DNA of 64,000 bases from Sphingomonas sp. GTDB lineage: Bacteria > Pseudomonadota > Alphaproteobacteria > Sphingomonadales > Sphingomonadaceae. Location of the stretch: the NCBI RefSeq assembly GCF_017304615.1, contig NZ_JAFKLZ010000001.1, positions 1,240,001 through 1,304,000 of the forward strand. Direction: 5' to 3'. The notes beneath the pieces were generated by a model that had not been told where the DNA came from, searched no databases, and was given only the letters and a program-made list of their open reading frames with translations. Position numbers and translations under genes: made by a program. Within the stretch, counting starts at the first letter, position 1. Each line of letters begins with the position of its first letter. Of this stretch, positions 38,975-47,105 are shown piece after piece.

Positions 38975-40153
38975 ATGTTCTTCAACTTCCTCGACGAGCT
39001 CCGCGCCGCCGGCATCCCCGCCAGCCTGAAGGAGCACCTCATCCTGCTCGAAGCGCTCGACAAGGACGTGATCAGCCGCACGCCGGAGGATTTCTATTAC
39101 CTGTCCCGCGCGGTGTACGTGAAGGACGAGGGGCTGCTCGACCGCTTCGACCAGGTCTTCGCCAAGGTATTCAGAGGCATCGCAATAACCTATGGCACCA
39201 CGCAGGCCGAGATTCCCGCCGACTGGCTGAAGTCGGTCGCCGAAAAATATCTGACGCCCGAGGAAATGGAGAAGATCAAGTCCCTCGGCTCGTGGGACGA
39301 GATCATGGAGACGCTGAAGAAGCGGCTCGAGGAACAGGAAAAGCGCCACCAGGGCGGCAACAAGTGGATCGGCACCGGCGGCACGTCGCCCTACGGCAAT
39401 GACGGCTACAATCCCGAAGGCGTGCGGATCGGCGGCGAATCGAAGCATGGCAAGGCGATCAAGGTCTGGGACCAGCGCGAGTTCAGGAATCTCGACAACA
39501 CGCGCGAGCTCGGCACGCGCAACATCAAGGTCGCGCTGCGTCGCCTGCGCCGCTTCGCGCGCGAAGGATCGGCCGACGAGCTCGACATCGACGGCACGAT
39601 CGACGGCACCGCGCGGCAGGGCTGGCTCGACATCCGCATGCGGCCGGAGCGGCACAATGCAGTCAAGCTGCTGCTATTCCTCGACGTGGGCGGGTCGATG
39701 GACCCGTGGATCAAGCTCTGCGAGGAACTTTTCTCGGCCGCGACCAGCGAGTTCAAGAACCTGGAGTTCTTCTACTTCCATAACTGCCCGTACGAGGGCG
39801 TATGGAAGGACAATCGCCGGCGCTTCGCCGAGCGCACGCCGATGTGGGACGTGCTCCACAAATACGGCCATGACTATAAACTCGTGATCGTCGGCGATGG
39901 ATCGATGAGCCCCTACGAAATCACGCATCCCGGCGGCTCGGTCGAGCATTTCAACGAGGAATCGGGCGCGGTGTGGATGCACCGGCTGACGACGACCTAT
40001 CCGGCCGCGGTATGGCTCAACCCGATCAAGGAAGAGCAATGGGGCTATTCGCAGTCGATCAAGATCATGCGCGAGCTGATGAACGACCGCATGTACCCGC
40101 TGACGCTCGCCGGACTGGACGACGCGATGCGGGAATTGACACGGAAGCGGTGA
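38975..40153 (+). CDS. VWA-domain (CoxE-like) protein
   Basis: 392 aa. N-terminal helical region (about 1-200), then a von Willebrand A domain with a MIDAS-like motif LFLDVGGSMDPW (D-x-G-x-S, with Gly where Ser is usual). C-terminal LVIVGDGSMSPYEI and ALNP-type VWLNPIKEEQWGYSQS are typical of CoxE proteins. MIDAS-containing partners of MoxR help insert metal cofactors or assemble complexes; no such client is next to it. Directly followed, with zero spacing, by a convergent small gene. Confidence 0.88.
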   Translation: MFFNFLDELRAAGIPASLKEHLILLEALDKDVISRTPEDFYYLSRAVYVKDEGLLDRFDQVFAKVFRGIAITYGTTQAEIPADWLKSVAEKYLTPEEMEKIKSLGSWDEIMETLKKRLEEQEKRHQGGNKWIGTGGTSPYGNDGYNPEGVRIGGESKHGKAIKVWDQREFRNLDNTRELGTRNIKVALRRLRRFAREGSADELDIDGTIDGTARQGWLDIRMRPERHNAVKLLLFLDVGGSMDPWIKLCEELFSAATSEFKNLEFFYFHNCPYEGVWKDNRRRFAERTPMWDVLHKYGHDYKLVIVGDGSMSPYEITHPGGSVEHFNEESGAVWMHRLTTTYPAAVWLNPIKEEQWGYSQSIKIMRELMNDRMYPLTLAGLDDAMRELTRKR

Positions 40154-40297
40154 TCAGCCGCAAAGCTGCGCGAGTTTCGCCTCGAACTTGGCGACCAGCG
40201 CTAGCCGGCGACTCCGCGCTTCGGCCGTCAGCGCGGTGCGCGCCGCGACCTGCTCCTGCGCCAGACGGCGCGCGTAAAAACGAATATCCGATTCCAT
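40154..40297 (-). CDS. Small conserved-looking protein, 47 aa
   Basis: 47 aa, too short for most gene finders. ATG at 40297 preceded by GGGGACAG on the minus strand. Composition: one long amphipathic helix (MESDIRFYARRLAQEQVAAR, then Ala/Arg/Leu-rich). I recall similar small proteins in sphingomonads but cannot prove it. Function unknown. Its stop touches the stop of the VWA gene. The 40298-40422 gap beyond it is AT-richer, with no clear site. Confidence 0.6.
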   Translation of the reverse strand: MESDIRFYARRLAQEQVAARTALTAEARSRRLALVAKFEAKLAQLCG

Positions 40298-40422
40298 TGG
40301 GCTGTCCCCGCCCCTGCGATTCCCGACAGCCTTATTGATGTAAATTATGACACTTATTGCATCCACTTTGGGACTAACCGACAGAAGCATACGGCAAAGC
40401 GTTGGTTTGATTCGTATTTCGC

Positions 40423-41295
40423 CTATTTTCCCTTCGCAATCCGCCTTGCGATCGCGCTTCGCTCGGTCACGGCGGCGGAACGTCCGTCCGACGCGTACAA
40501 CGCCCGGAGATAGGCTGAGTCCGTGGCGGTCAACGATCGCGGCGGTGTCGGCGAACCGTCGAGCAGCGTCAAAATCGTGTCGATCGTTCCGCCTGGCGCA
40601 GGCGGTCGAGTATGCGCCAGACCGCGCATAGCCGCATAATCTGCAATCTGGCGCAGGCTAAATCCGACCGTCGCCGCCTCATCGATCACCACGAATGACG
40701 CTTCCATATCCTGACGGGTCGGCGCCTTGATGATCGACGCCGACATCACGCGCAACGTCGGGATTCCCCCCAGCGGGTTGGGGCCGGCCTCGTCACGCGT
40801 CTTCTTCAGCCCCTGCCCGTCTTCGTTGCGAAGCGATGTCACGCTCCATGCCCGCGCCGGGGCGGGCGCAATTAGGGCGTCGATTTCCCCCGCAGTCAGC
40901 CCTTCCAGCCAACCGCTGCGGCGACGGCGAATGTCTGCAACGAGAGCACTGCCGTTCTCCGCGATCACGACGATCAGGTTTGGCGAACATTTCGTTTTGC
41001 GATCGACCGACATGCCTGCGGCAAGCGCATCGGCGACGATCCGCCGCTCGACGATTGCGGCATAGTCGCGGGGCAACCCGATGACGACTGGACAGATCGG
41101 TTGGTGAAAGCGCGCCAATTGCGTGTCGGTGCGGACCGATATTTCCCCGACATAGCGCTCCACAGCCTTACGGTCGGCGGTGCGGCGGTCGCGTACGACG
41201 ATGTCATCGTTTGGCGCGGCCGGTGCTGAGCTCTGGGCAAGCGCGGCGGCAGGCATTGCCGAGAGCAGGACCGCGATCAGGGCACGTTCGATCAT
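40423..41295 (-). CDS. Secreted protein of unknown function
   Basis: 290 aa from the ATG at 41295, giving signal peptide MIERALIAVLLSAMPAAALA. The mature protein starts with an acidic/basic linker and has a Cys pair (HQPICPVVIGLP, TKCSPNLIVVIA) that may form a disulfide. Mixed alpha/beta. No family recognised. It begins 7 bp after the stop of the NamZ-like gene, so it is the last gene of a three-gene operon. Confidence 0.65.
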   Translation of the reverse strand: MIERALIAVLLSAMPAAALAQSSAPAAPNDDIVVRDRRTADRKAVERYVGEISVRTDTQLARFHQPICPVVIGLPRDYAAIVERRIVADALAAGMSVDRKTKCSPNLIVVIAENGSALVADIRRRRSGWLEGLTAGEIDALIAPAPARAWSVTSLRNEDGQGLKKTRDEAGPNPLGGIPTLRVMSASIIKAPTRQDMEASFVVIDEAATVGFSLRQIADYAAMRGLAHTRPPAPGGTIDTILTLLDGSPTPPRSLTATDSAYLRALYASDGRSAAVTERSAIARRIAKGK

Positions 41296-41302
41296 ATACG
41301 CC

Positions 41303-42499
41303 TCAATACAACAGGTGCGGCCGCCGCACATCGGTCCACGCGGCCTCGTCGGGCCGCGTCAGCGCGTCCAGATCGCCGGGCAGCGCGGTCGAGTCATCGA
41401 CCCATTCGCGCAATCCCGGCCCGCCGTTGATGACGTCGATCGCCAGCTTGTCGAACTCGTATTCGTATGGGAAATCGCGCCACAGATCGTAGTCTGGATA
41501 GAGCGACCGGATCGCCTTGAACCCCAGTGCCTGGAGCCGCCACGGCTTGAACGCCGCATGGTCGTACGCCGCGCCCTCGGCATGGATGAACACGCCGTTG
41601 CAGAGTTGCCCGGCATGCTTGTGGAAGGTCGGCTGGAACCAGATGTCGCGTAGCGTGCAACCGGCCAGCCACTGCGGCGCGATCCGGTGCATCTCCGCAA
41701 TCACCGCCTTGGCGTCGATGTCGGGCGCACCGAACAGTTCGAGCGGCCGCGTCGTCCCCCTACCCTCGCTCAGCGTCGTGCCCTCGAGCATCACCGTGCC
41801 GGCATAGGCGCGCGCCATGTTGACGTTGGCGGCGTTGGGGCTTGGGTTGATCCACACCCGCTCGGGCGGCCAGCCGAAGCCCGGCGCGGCCTCGGGCGCC
41901 CAGCCCTCCATCGCGATGACGCGATAGTCGACGTCAAGCTTGAAGTGGTCGATGAACCACTTGCCCATCTCGCCCAATGTCATGCCGTGCCGCATCGGCA
42001 TCGGCCCCGCCCCCACAAAGCTCTCCCAGCCGGGCAGCAAAGTCAGCCCCTCGACCGGGCGCCCGGCCGGATTGGGCCGATCGAGCACCCATACCGACTT
42101 GCCGTGCTCGGCCGCCGCTTCGAGGACGTAGAGCAGAGTCGTGACGAAGGTATAGATACGGCACCCGACGTCCTGCAGGTCGATCAGGATCGTGTCGAAC
42201 GTCCCCATCGACTGCCCGCTCGGCCGCCGCACCTCGCCGTAGAGGCTGAAGACCGGGATATTGTAGGTCGGGTCGGTGTAATCGGGCGACTCCATCATAT
42301 TGTCCTGGAGGTCGCCGCGCACGCCATGCTGAGGCCCGAACATCGCAGATACGTTGAGGCCGCTCGCCACGAGCGCGTCGAGCGAATGCGTCAGGTCCGC
42401 CGTCACCGACGCCGGATGCGCGAGCAGCGCGACGCGCTTGCCCGCGAGCGGCTTGCGCAGGTCGGGGTCGGCGAGCAGGCGATCGATACCGAATTTCAT
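41303..42499 (-). CDS. Exo-beta-N-acetylmuramidase NamZ / DUF1343 family
   Basis: 398 aa. Matches the DUF1343/NamZ family, exo-lytic muramidases that release MurNAc from peptidoglycan fragments. Diagnostic segments: FGPQHGVRGDLQDNM, IDLQDVGCRIYTFVTT, VLDRPNPAGRPVEG, GAGPMPMRHGMTLGEM, and EGTTLSEGRGTTRPLE. No signal peptide is seen, so it may act in the cytoplasm or on imported fragments; Bacteroides and Bacillus relatives are secreted. Its ATG overlaps the stop of the upstream DOMON-like gene. Confidence 0.85.
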   Translation of the reverse strand: MKFGIDRLLADPDLRKPLAGKRVALLAHPASVTADLTHSLDALVASGLNVSAMFGPQHGVRGDLQDNMMESPDYTDPTYNIPVFSLYGEVRRPSGQSMGTFDTILIDLQDVGCRIYTFVTTLLYVLEAAAEHGKSVWVLDRPNPAGRPVEGLTLLPGWESFVGAGPMPMRHGMTLGEMGKWFIDHFKLDVDYRVIAMEGWAPEAAPGFGWPPERVWINPSPNAANVNMARAYAGTVMLEGTTLSEGRGTTRPLELFGAPDIDAKAVIAEMHRIAPQWLAGCTLRDIWFQPTFHKHAGQLCNGVFIHAEGAAYDHAAFKPWRLQALGFKAIRSLYPDYDLWRDFPYEYEFDKLAIDVINGGPGLREWVDDSTALPGDLDALTRPDEAAWTDVRRPHLLY

Positions 42500-43047
42500 G
42501 GGGCGTCAGGTGCCGGGAGCTTGGCGATAAAGCAATCCGGGTTATGGAAATCGGGCGGCCCGGGCGCGTGCGCGAGCGCCCAGTAGGATTTGGTGCCGTC
42601 GGTTTCCTCAATCACGACGCTCAGGCCGATCTTCGCATCGAGCGTTTTGAGCATCGACAGGTCCAGTTCCGCAGCGAGCCAATACCAACCCGGCGTGTTC
42701 GGCGTACTTTCAATCTCCGGATCGAAAGCAAGATCGACGTTGCGCATGCCAGCACGATAGCCTTCGAACCCATAAGCGGCCCACCGGAAAGAGGGCGACA
42801 GGTTGAACTCGATGTAATCGCCGCCGCCATCGGGCATCACGAACACTTCGCAGCATGTCGTTTTCCACAATTCGTCCGCACGCTCTGGCTCTAGCATTGG
42901 GGGTAGCAACAGCGATCCGTCATGTGCGATGCAAAATTCCAACCAAAAGTCGGTAGGTCGTTCTTGACCGACGGAGGTTTGGACCGCAATCGAAGTCACG
43001 CCCTTAGCCGGCGTTTCGGGGTGTGGAATAAGCGAATATCTAGCCAC
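42496..43047 (-). CDS. DOMON-like domain protein
   Basis: 183 aa with a GTG start at 43047 and GGAGGGG as RBS about 6 bases upstream. Beta-sandwich pattern [58 protein letters not shown], typical of DOMON-like/CBM9-type domains that bind sugars or haem. No signal peptide. Longer frames upstream run into the inverted repeat at 43059. Part of a three-gene minus-strand operon with NamZ; a sugar-recognition role next to a muramidase is plausible but inferred. Confidence 0.75.
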   Translation of the reverse strand: MARYSLIPHPETPAKGVTSIAVQTSVGQERPTDFWLEFCIAHDGSLLLPPMLEPERADELWKTTCCEVFVMPDGGGDYIEFNLSPSFRWAAYGFEGYRAGMRNVDLAFDPEIESTPNTPGWYWLAAELDLSMLKTLDAKIGLSVVIEETDGTKSYWALAHAPGPPDFHNPDCFIAKLPAPDAP

Positions 43048-43058
43048 TTCACGCCCCT

Positions 43059-43117
43059 CCGGCGAAGGCCGGGGTCCAGTTGCGGCCGGCTCGTTGCTGG
43101 ACCCCGGCCTTCGCCGG
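43059..43117. repeat. Long inverted repeat upstream of rimO and the DOMON-like gene
   Basis: Perfect 21-bp arms at 43059-43079 and 43097-43117 with a 17-base loop. The arms contain GGCGAAGGCCGGGGTCCA, a common sphingomonad intergenic repeat core. The element lies in the divergent promoter region; its left end also supplies part of the RBS of the minus-strand gene. Confidence 0.8.
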
Positions 43118-43180
43118 GGAGGCGCAAAAAGGCAAGCGCTGGAAAATATCTGCAAGTGTCGCTATGTGCCGCGCCTTCCC

Positions 43181-44515
43181 ATGGCAACAATCCTTCCCTC
43201 CCCGCCGCGCGTCGGCATGGTGTCGCTCGGCTGTCCCAAGAACCTTGTCGACAGCGAACGCATCCTGACCAAACTGCGCAGCGACGGCTATCAGATGTCG
43301 CCCGATTATGCCGGGGCCGACGTCGTGCTGGTCAACACTTGCGGCTTCCTCGATTCCGCCAAGGAGGAATCGCTTGAAGCGATCGGCGAGGCGCTGTCCG
43401 AAAACGGCCGGGTCATCGTCACCGGCTGCATGGGCAAGGAAGCCGAGACGATCCGCGCGCGCTTCCCGAAGGTACTCGCGATCACCGGTGCGCACGAATA
43501 TGAGCAGGTCGTCGGCGCGGTGCACGACGCGGCGCCGATGCCGCCCAACGCCTTCCTCAACCTGGTGCCGGAAAGCGGCCTGAAGCTCACCCCGCGCCAC
43601 TACAGCTATCTGAAGATTTCGGAGGGCTGCAACCACCGCTGCGCCTTCTGCATCATTCCCAGCCTGCGCGGCGATCTGGTATCGCGCCGCCCCGACGCGA
43701 TCCTGCGCGAGGCGGAGAAACTGGTCGAGGCGGGCACGAAGGAACTGCTGGTCATCAGCCAGGACACGTCGGCGTACGGCGTCGACATCAAGCATTTCCC
43801 GCGGATGTGGCACGGCCACGAAGTCCGCGCCCACATGACCGACCTGGCGCGCGAACTCGGCAAGATCGCGCCGTGGGTGCGGCTGCACTACGTGTATCCG
43901 TATCCGCATGTCGATCAGGTCATTCCGCTGATGGCGGAGGGGCTCATCCTCCCGTACCTCGACATCCCTTTCCAGCATGCCAGCCGCAACGTGCTGAAGC
44001 TGATGAAGCGCCCCGCCAACGAGGCCAAGGTGCTCGAACGCGTCAAATCGTGGCGTGCGATGGTGCCCGACATCGCGATCCGATCGACCTTCGTGGTCGG
44101 CTTCCCCGGCGAGACCGAGGAGGATTTCCAGTATCTGCTCGACTGGCTGGACGAAGCGCAGCTCGATCGCGTCGGCGCGTTCCGGTTCGAACCCGTGGAG
44201 GGTGCCGCGGCGAACGCCCTGCCCGATCATGTGCCCGACGAGGTCAAGGAAGAGCGCTACGCCCGTATCATGGAAAAGACCGCGGCGATCAGCGCGGCGA
44301 AACTCGCCGCCAAGGTCGGGCGTACGTTCGACGTGATCGTCGATGCGGTGGATGACGAAGGCGGCGCGACCGGCCGCTCCTATGCCGACGCGCCGGAGAT
44401 CGACGGCGAGGTCTTCCTGCGCGACGCCGGACATCTGAACGTCGGCGACATCGTGCCTGCGGTCGTCGAGGACGCCGACGACCACGATCTGTATGGGGTT
44501 CCAACCTCCGCCTAA
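43181..44515 (+). CDS. rimO: Ribosomal protein S12 methylthiotransferase RimO
   Basis: 444 aa radical-SAM enzyme that adds a methylthio group to Asp of ribosomal protein S12. N-terminal UPF0004 domain with three Cys (SLGCPKN, NTCGFL, VTGCMGK) for one 4Fe-4S cluster; radical-SAM motif CNHRCAFC at about residue 150; C-terminal TRAM domain. ATG at 43181 chosen because family members start shortly before [11 protein letters not shown]; the frame is open upstream only through repeat sequence. Confidence 0.97.
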   Translation: MATILPSPPRVGMVSLGCPKNLVDSERILTKLRSDGYQMSPDYAGADVVLVNTCGFLDSAKEESLEAIGEALSENGRVIVTGCMGKEAETIRARFPKVLAITGAHEYEQVVGAVHDAAPMPPNAFLNLVPESGLKLTPRHYSYLKISEGCNHRCAFCIIPSLRGDLVSRRPDAILREAEKLVEAGTKELLVISQDTSAYGVDIKHFPRMWHGHEVRAHMTDLARELGKIAPWVRLHYVYPYPHVDQVIPLMAEGLILPYLDIPFQHASRNVLKLMKRPANEAKVLERVKSWRAMVPDIAIRSTFVVGFPGETEEDFQYLLDWLDEAQLDRVGAFRFEPVEGAAANALPDHVPDEVKEERYARIMEKTAAISAAKLAAKVGRTFDVIVDAVDDEGGATGRSYADAPEIDGEVFLRDAGHLNVGDIVPAVVEDADDHDLYGVPTSA

Positions 44516-44525
44516 CCCCCTCCGT

Positions 44526-44595
44526 CACCCCGGCCTTGAGCCGGGGTCCAGCTTGTGAAGAAGGAAGAAGCGGGATGCCGGATCAAGTCCGGCAT
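44526..44595. repeat. Paired-hairpin dispersed repeat after rimO
   Basis: ACCCCGGC-cttga-GCCGGGGT (44526-44546) and ATGCCGGA-tcaag-TCCGGCAT (44575-44595). The loops are complementary. Same plan as the elements at 6321 and 37403. The rest of the 44516-44673 gap shows nothing else. Confidence 0.8.
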
Positions 44596-44673
44596 GACGA
44601 TTGATAGCTGAGTCCCGATCCCGGACTCGACTAGCTTTGGCTCTCGCTTCTCGTGTGATCTAAACCAGCCCTG

Positions 44674-45657
44674 ATGGTCAAGGCGCTGATAATCCTGTTC
44701 GGCCTGCTCGTCGCGAGCATGGCGCCCGCGCAAGTCGCGCCGCAGCGGATCGTCTCGTCCGTTGATCCGCTGACGATGGGGACGGACGATTTCACTCGCC
44801 TCGCCGACCCCGCCTTGTGGGAGGGACTTACCGTCACCCGCATTGAATTCCGCGACGACCGCGCCTTTTGGCGTATCTATCGCATCGATAATATCCGCAA
44901 ACCCAAGGGCCCGCTCTGGTTCGTCCCGCACGATAACGAAAATGCCGCGTTCCAGGCCGCGATCTACGCTGTGCGCGCCTATGGCGGCCAGGTCATCGCG
45001 GTCGAGGAAGCGCGGTCGACCAGCGGGCCGGACAGCCGGATGAACGGCGACGTCGCGTTCGGCAAGCCGATCGACCCCAACCGCAACTTTCGCGACGAGA
45101 CGCCCAATTACGCCCGCGAGATCCTCGCAGGCCTCGGCCAGCCGCCGCGGCTGATCGTTGCGCTCCACACCAACGAAGCGGGCTACGACGCGGCCTCTTC
45201 GCTCTGCGGACCTCCGCCCCCGGCCTATACCGGCAGGGGCGAGATTTCGGTTCTGCTGTGCAACGACCTCTACACGCCGCGCCGCTCGGTCTATGCAGAC
45301 TGGCCGTTCGACGACACCGACAGCGTCGCGATCGTATCCTACCCCGGCAGCGGCGGACCCGGCGACGGCTATTGCGTCGGGGCGCTCGCCGATGCCGACA
45401 TGAACATCATGCTCGAACGCGTGATGACCAGCGACGGGTCGCTGTCCAACTTCGCGCTGTTCCACGGCTTGCCCTATGTGAATCTGGAAACGCAGGAGCG
45501 CGGCGTCACACCCTCGGGCCTCGGCGATGCGCGCAGCCGGTTGCTGGCGATGATCGGGATTGTGATGGATCGCTGCGCGCCGATCGAGGGCCTGTCGCTG
45601 CGCCCGCCACGCGCGCCCGAGCCGATCCGTCCGCCCAAGCGCAAGAAGTGGCGCTAA
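44674..45657 (+). CDS. Secreted M14-like zinc peptidase or deacylase (putative)
   Basis: 327 aa. Signal peptide MVKALIILFGLLVASMAPA. A H-x-x-E pair is at His86/Glu89 (FVPHDNENAAF), DPNRNF at about 134-139, and a third histidine at His165 in ALHTNEAGYD: the order of zinc ligands and substrate Arg in M14 carboxypeptidases and aspartoacylase relatives. Two more Cys pairs (SLCGPPPP, LLCNDLY) may be oxidised. The C-terminal tail is Pro/Arg-rich. Overall similarity is limited to these motifs, so the activity is a hypothesis. Confidence 0.6.
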   Translation: MVKALIILFGLLVASMAPAQVAPQRIVSSVDPLTMGTDDFTRLADPALWEGLTVTRIEFRDDRAFWRIYRIDNIRKPKGPLWFVPHDNENAAFQAAIYAVRAYGGQVIAVEEARSTSGPDSRMNGDVAFGKPIDPNRNFRDETPNYAREILAGLGQPPRLIVALHTNEAGYDAASSLCGPPPPAYTGRGEISVLLCNDLYTPRRSVYADWPFDDTDSVAIVSYPGSGGPGDGYCVGALADADMNIMLERVMTSDGSLSNFALFHGLPYVNLETQERGVTPSGLGDARSRLLAMIGIVMDRCAPIEGLSLRPPRAPEPIRPPKRKKWR

Positions 45658-45701
45658 ACCGGGACTAGCGCACCGCGTCCGCGCGGTTATGGTGCGCTGC
45701 C

Positions 45702-47105
45702 ATGACACCACGCCATTTGCTCGCGCTCCCGTTCGTCCTGCTCGCCACGCCGGTCCTGGCGCAGGACCTTACCCCCGCCGAAACCGCACAGGTCGATGCG
45801 ATCGTCAGCGACGCGCTCGCCAAAACCGGGGTGCCGTCCGCTTCCATCGCGATCGTCCGCGACGGGAAGATCGTACTGGCCAAAGCCTATGGCAAACAGT
45901 CCGAAACGCTGAAGGATACGAGCGCGGACCGGCCCTACCAGATCGCCTCCATCTCCAAGCAGTTCACCGCCGCCGCGCTGCTGCTGCTCGAGGATGAGGG
46001 CAAGCTGAGCCTCGACGACACCGTGTCGAAATGGCTTCCCGGCATATCGGGCGGCGACAAGATCAAGCTGCGGCAATTGCTCAGCCACACATCGGGGCTG
46101 CAGGATTACTGGCCGCAGGATTACAGCTTCGCCGCGATGGCCAAGGCCACCACGCCGCAGGGCATCGTCGATCGCTGGGCGAAGAAGCCGCTCGATTTCG
46201 AACCGGGCGCGCAGTGGCAATATTCGAACACCGCCTATGTCGTCGCCGGAATGATCGTGGAGAAGGCGGCGGGCAAGCCCTTGCTCGCATACCTCCAGGA
46301 GAAGATCTTCAAGCCGCTCGGGATGAAGGCGATCGACCAGGACAAGGCGATCGGCCCAGCTTTCCCGCAAGGTTATGGCCGCTATGCGCTCGGCCCGGTG
46401 CGACCTGAAAAGCCGTCGGCGCCGGGCTGGCTATACGCCGCCGGCGAACTGTCGATGTCGGCGGCGGACCTCGCCAAGTGGGACATCGCGCGAATCAACC
46501 GCAGCCTGCTCCCCGGCGACGACTGGGAAGCGCAGGAAACCACGGTCAAGCTGACCGACGGCACGGACACTCGGTACGGGCTTGGGGTTTTCGTCCGTAA
46601 CATCAACGGACGCGTCGGGATCGAGCATAGCGGCGAAGCGGTCGGCTTCATTTCCGAGAACGTTGTCTATCCGAAAGACAAGGCCGCGTTCGTCGTCCTG
46701 ACCAACAGCTGGTCGGCGGGCGCGGCGTCGCAGATCGCCGGCAAGCTCGCCGCCACCTTCCTGCCACCGCCCGCCAAGACCGCGAGCGGGGACGAAGCAC
46801 AGGCCGCCACGAAAGCGCGCGTGGTCTTCGACCAATTGCGCGGCGGCACGCTCGACCGGTTGCTGCTGACCGAGGACGCCAATTACTATTTCACGCCGAC
46901 GGCGATCGCCGATTACCGCGCCAGCCTCGGCCCGCTCGGCGACCCGCAGAGCTTCACGCCCCGCGGCGGCGGCACATTGCGCGGCGGGTTCGTCATCCGC
47001 GGCTATGTCATCAAATATGCCGACCGCACGCTGAACCTCAGCACCTTCTTCGACCCGGCGACGGGCAAGATCGAGCAGTTCCTCGTCACGCCGAGCGGCC
47101 AGTGA
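45702..47105 (+). CDS. Secreted serine hydrolase (beta-lactamase class C / DD-peptidase fold)
   Basis: 467 aa. Signal peptide MTPRHLLALPFVLLATPVLA. Catalytic S-x-x-K in ASISKQFT (about residue 88), Y-x-N in YSNTAYVV, and H-S-G in IEHSGEAVGF. The C-terminal ~100 residues form an extra beta domain, as in DUF3471-type hydrolases. Substrate unknown; many relatives are esterases or peptidases rather than antibiotic-degrading enzymes. Its stop overlaps the next GTG start (GTGA). Confidence 0.88.
   Translation: MTPRHLLALPFVLLATPVLAQDLTPAETAQVDAIVSDALAKTGVPSASIAIVRDGKIVLAKAYGKQSETLKDTSADRPYQIASISKQFTAAALLLLEDEGKLSLDDTVSKWLPGISGGDKIKLRQLLSHTSGLQDYWPQDYSFAAMAKATTPQGIVDRWAKKPLDFEPGAQWQYSNTAYVVAGMIVEKAAGKPLLAYLQEKIFKPLGMKAIDQDKAIGPAFPQGYGRYALGPVRPEKPSAPGWLYAAGELSMSAADLAKWDIARINRSLLPGDDWEAQETTVKLTDGTDTRYGLGVFVRNINGRVGIEHSGEAVGFISENVVYPKDKAAFVVLTNSWSAGAASQIAGKLAATFLPPPAKTASGDEAQAATKARVVFDQLRGGTLDRLLLTEDANYYFTPTAIADYRASLGPLGDPQSFTPRGGGTLRGGFVIRGYVIKYADRTLNLSTFFDPATGKIEQFLVTPSGQ

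Noticed and set aside
40298-40422. AT-rich gap examined for a tRNA, small RNA or promoter
   Set aside because: No cloverleaf, no clear stem-loop with T run, and no well-spaced promoter boxes were found.
43049-44485. A 478-codon open frame opposite rimO
   Set aside because: rimO has all cluster cysteines in the other direction; the antisense frame has none of the features of a real protein.
45702-47105. Serine hydrolase as an antibiotic-resistance beta-lactamase
   Set aside because: It shares the fold and motifs, but has an extra C-terminal domain and sits beside an aminopeptidase; nothing indicates beta-lactam hydrolysis.
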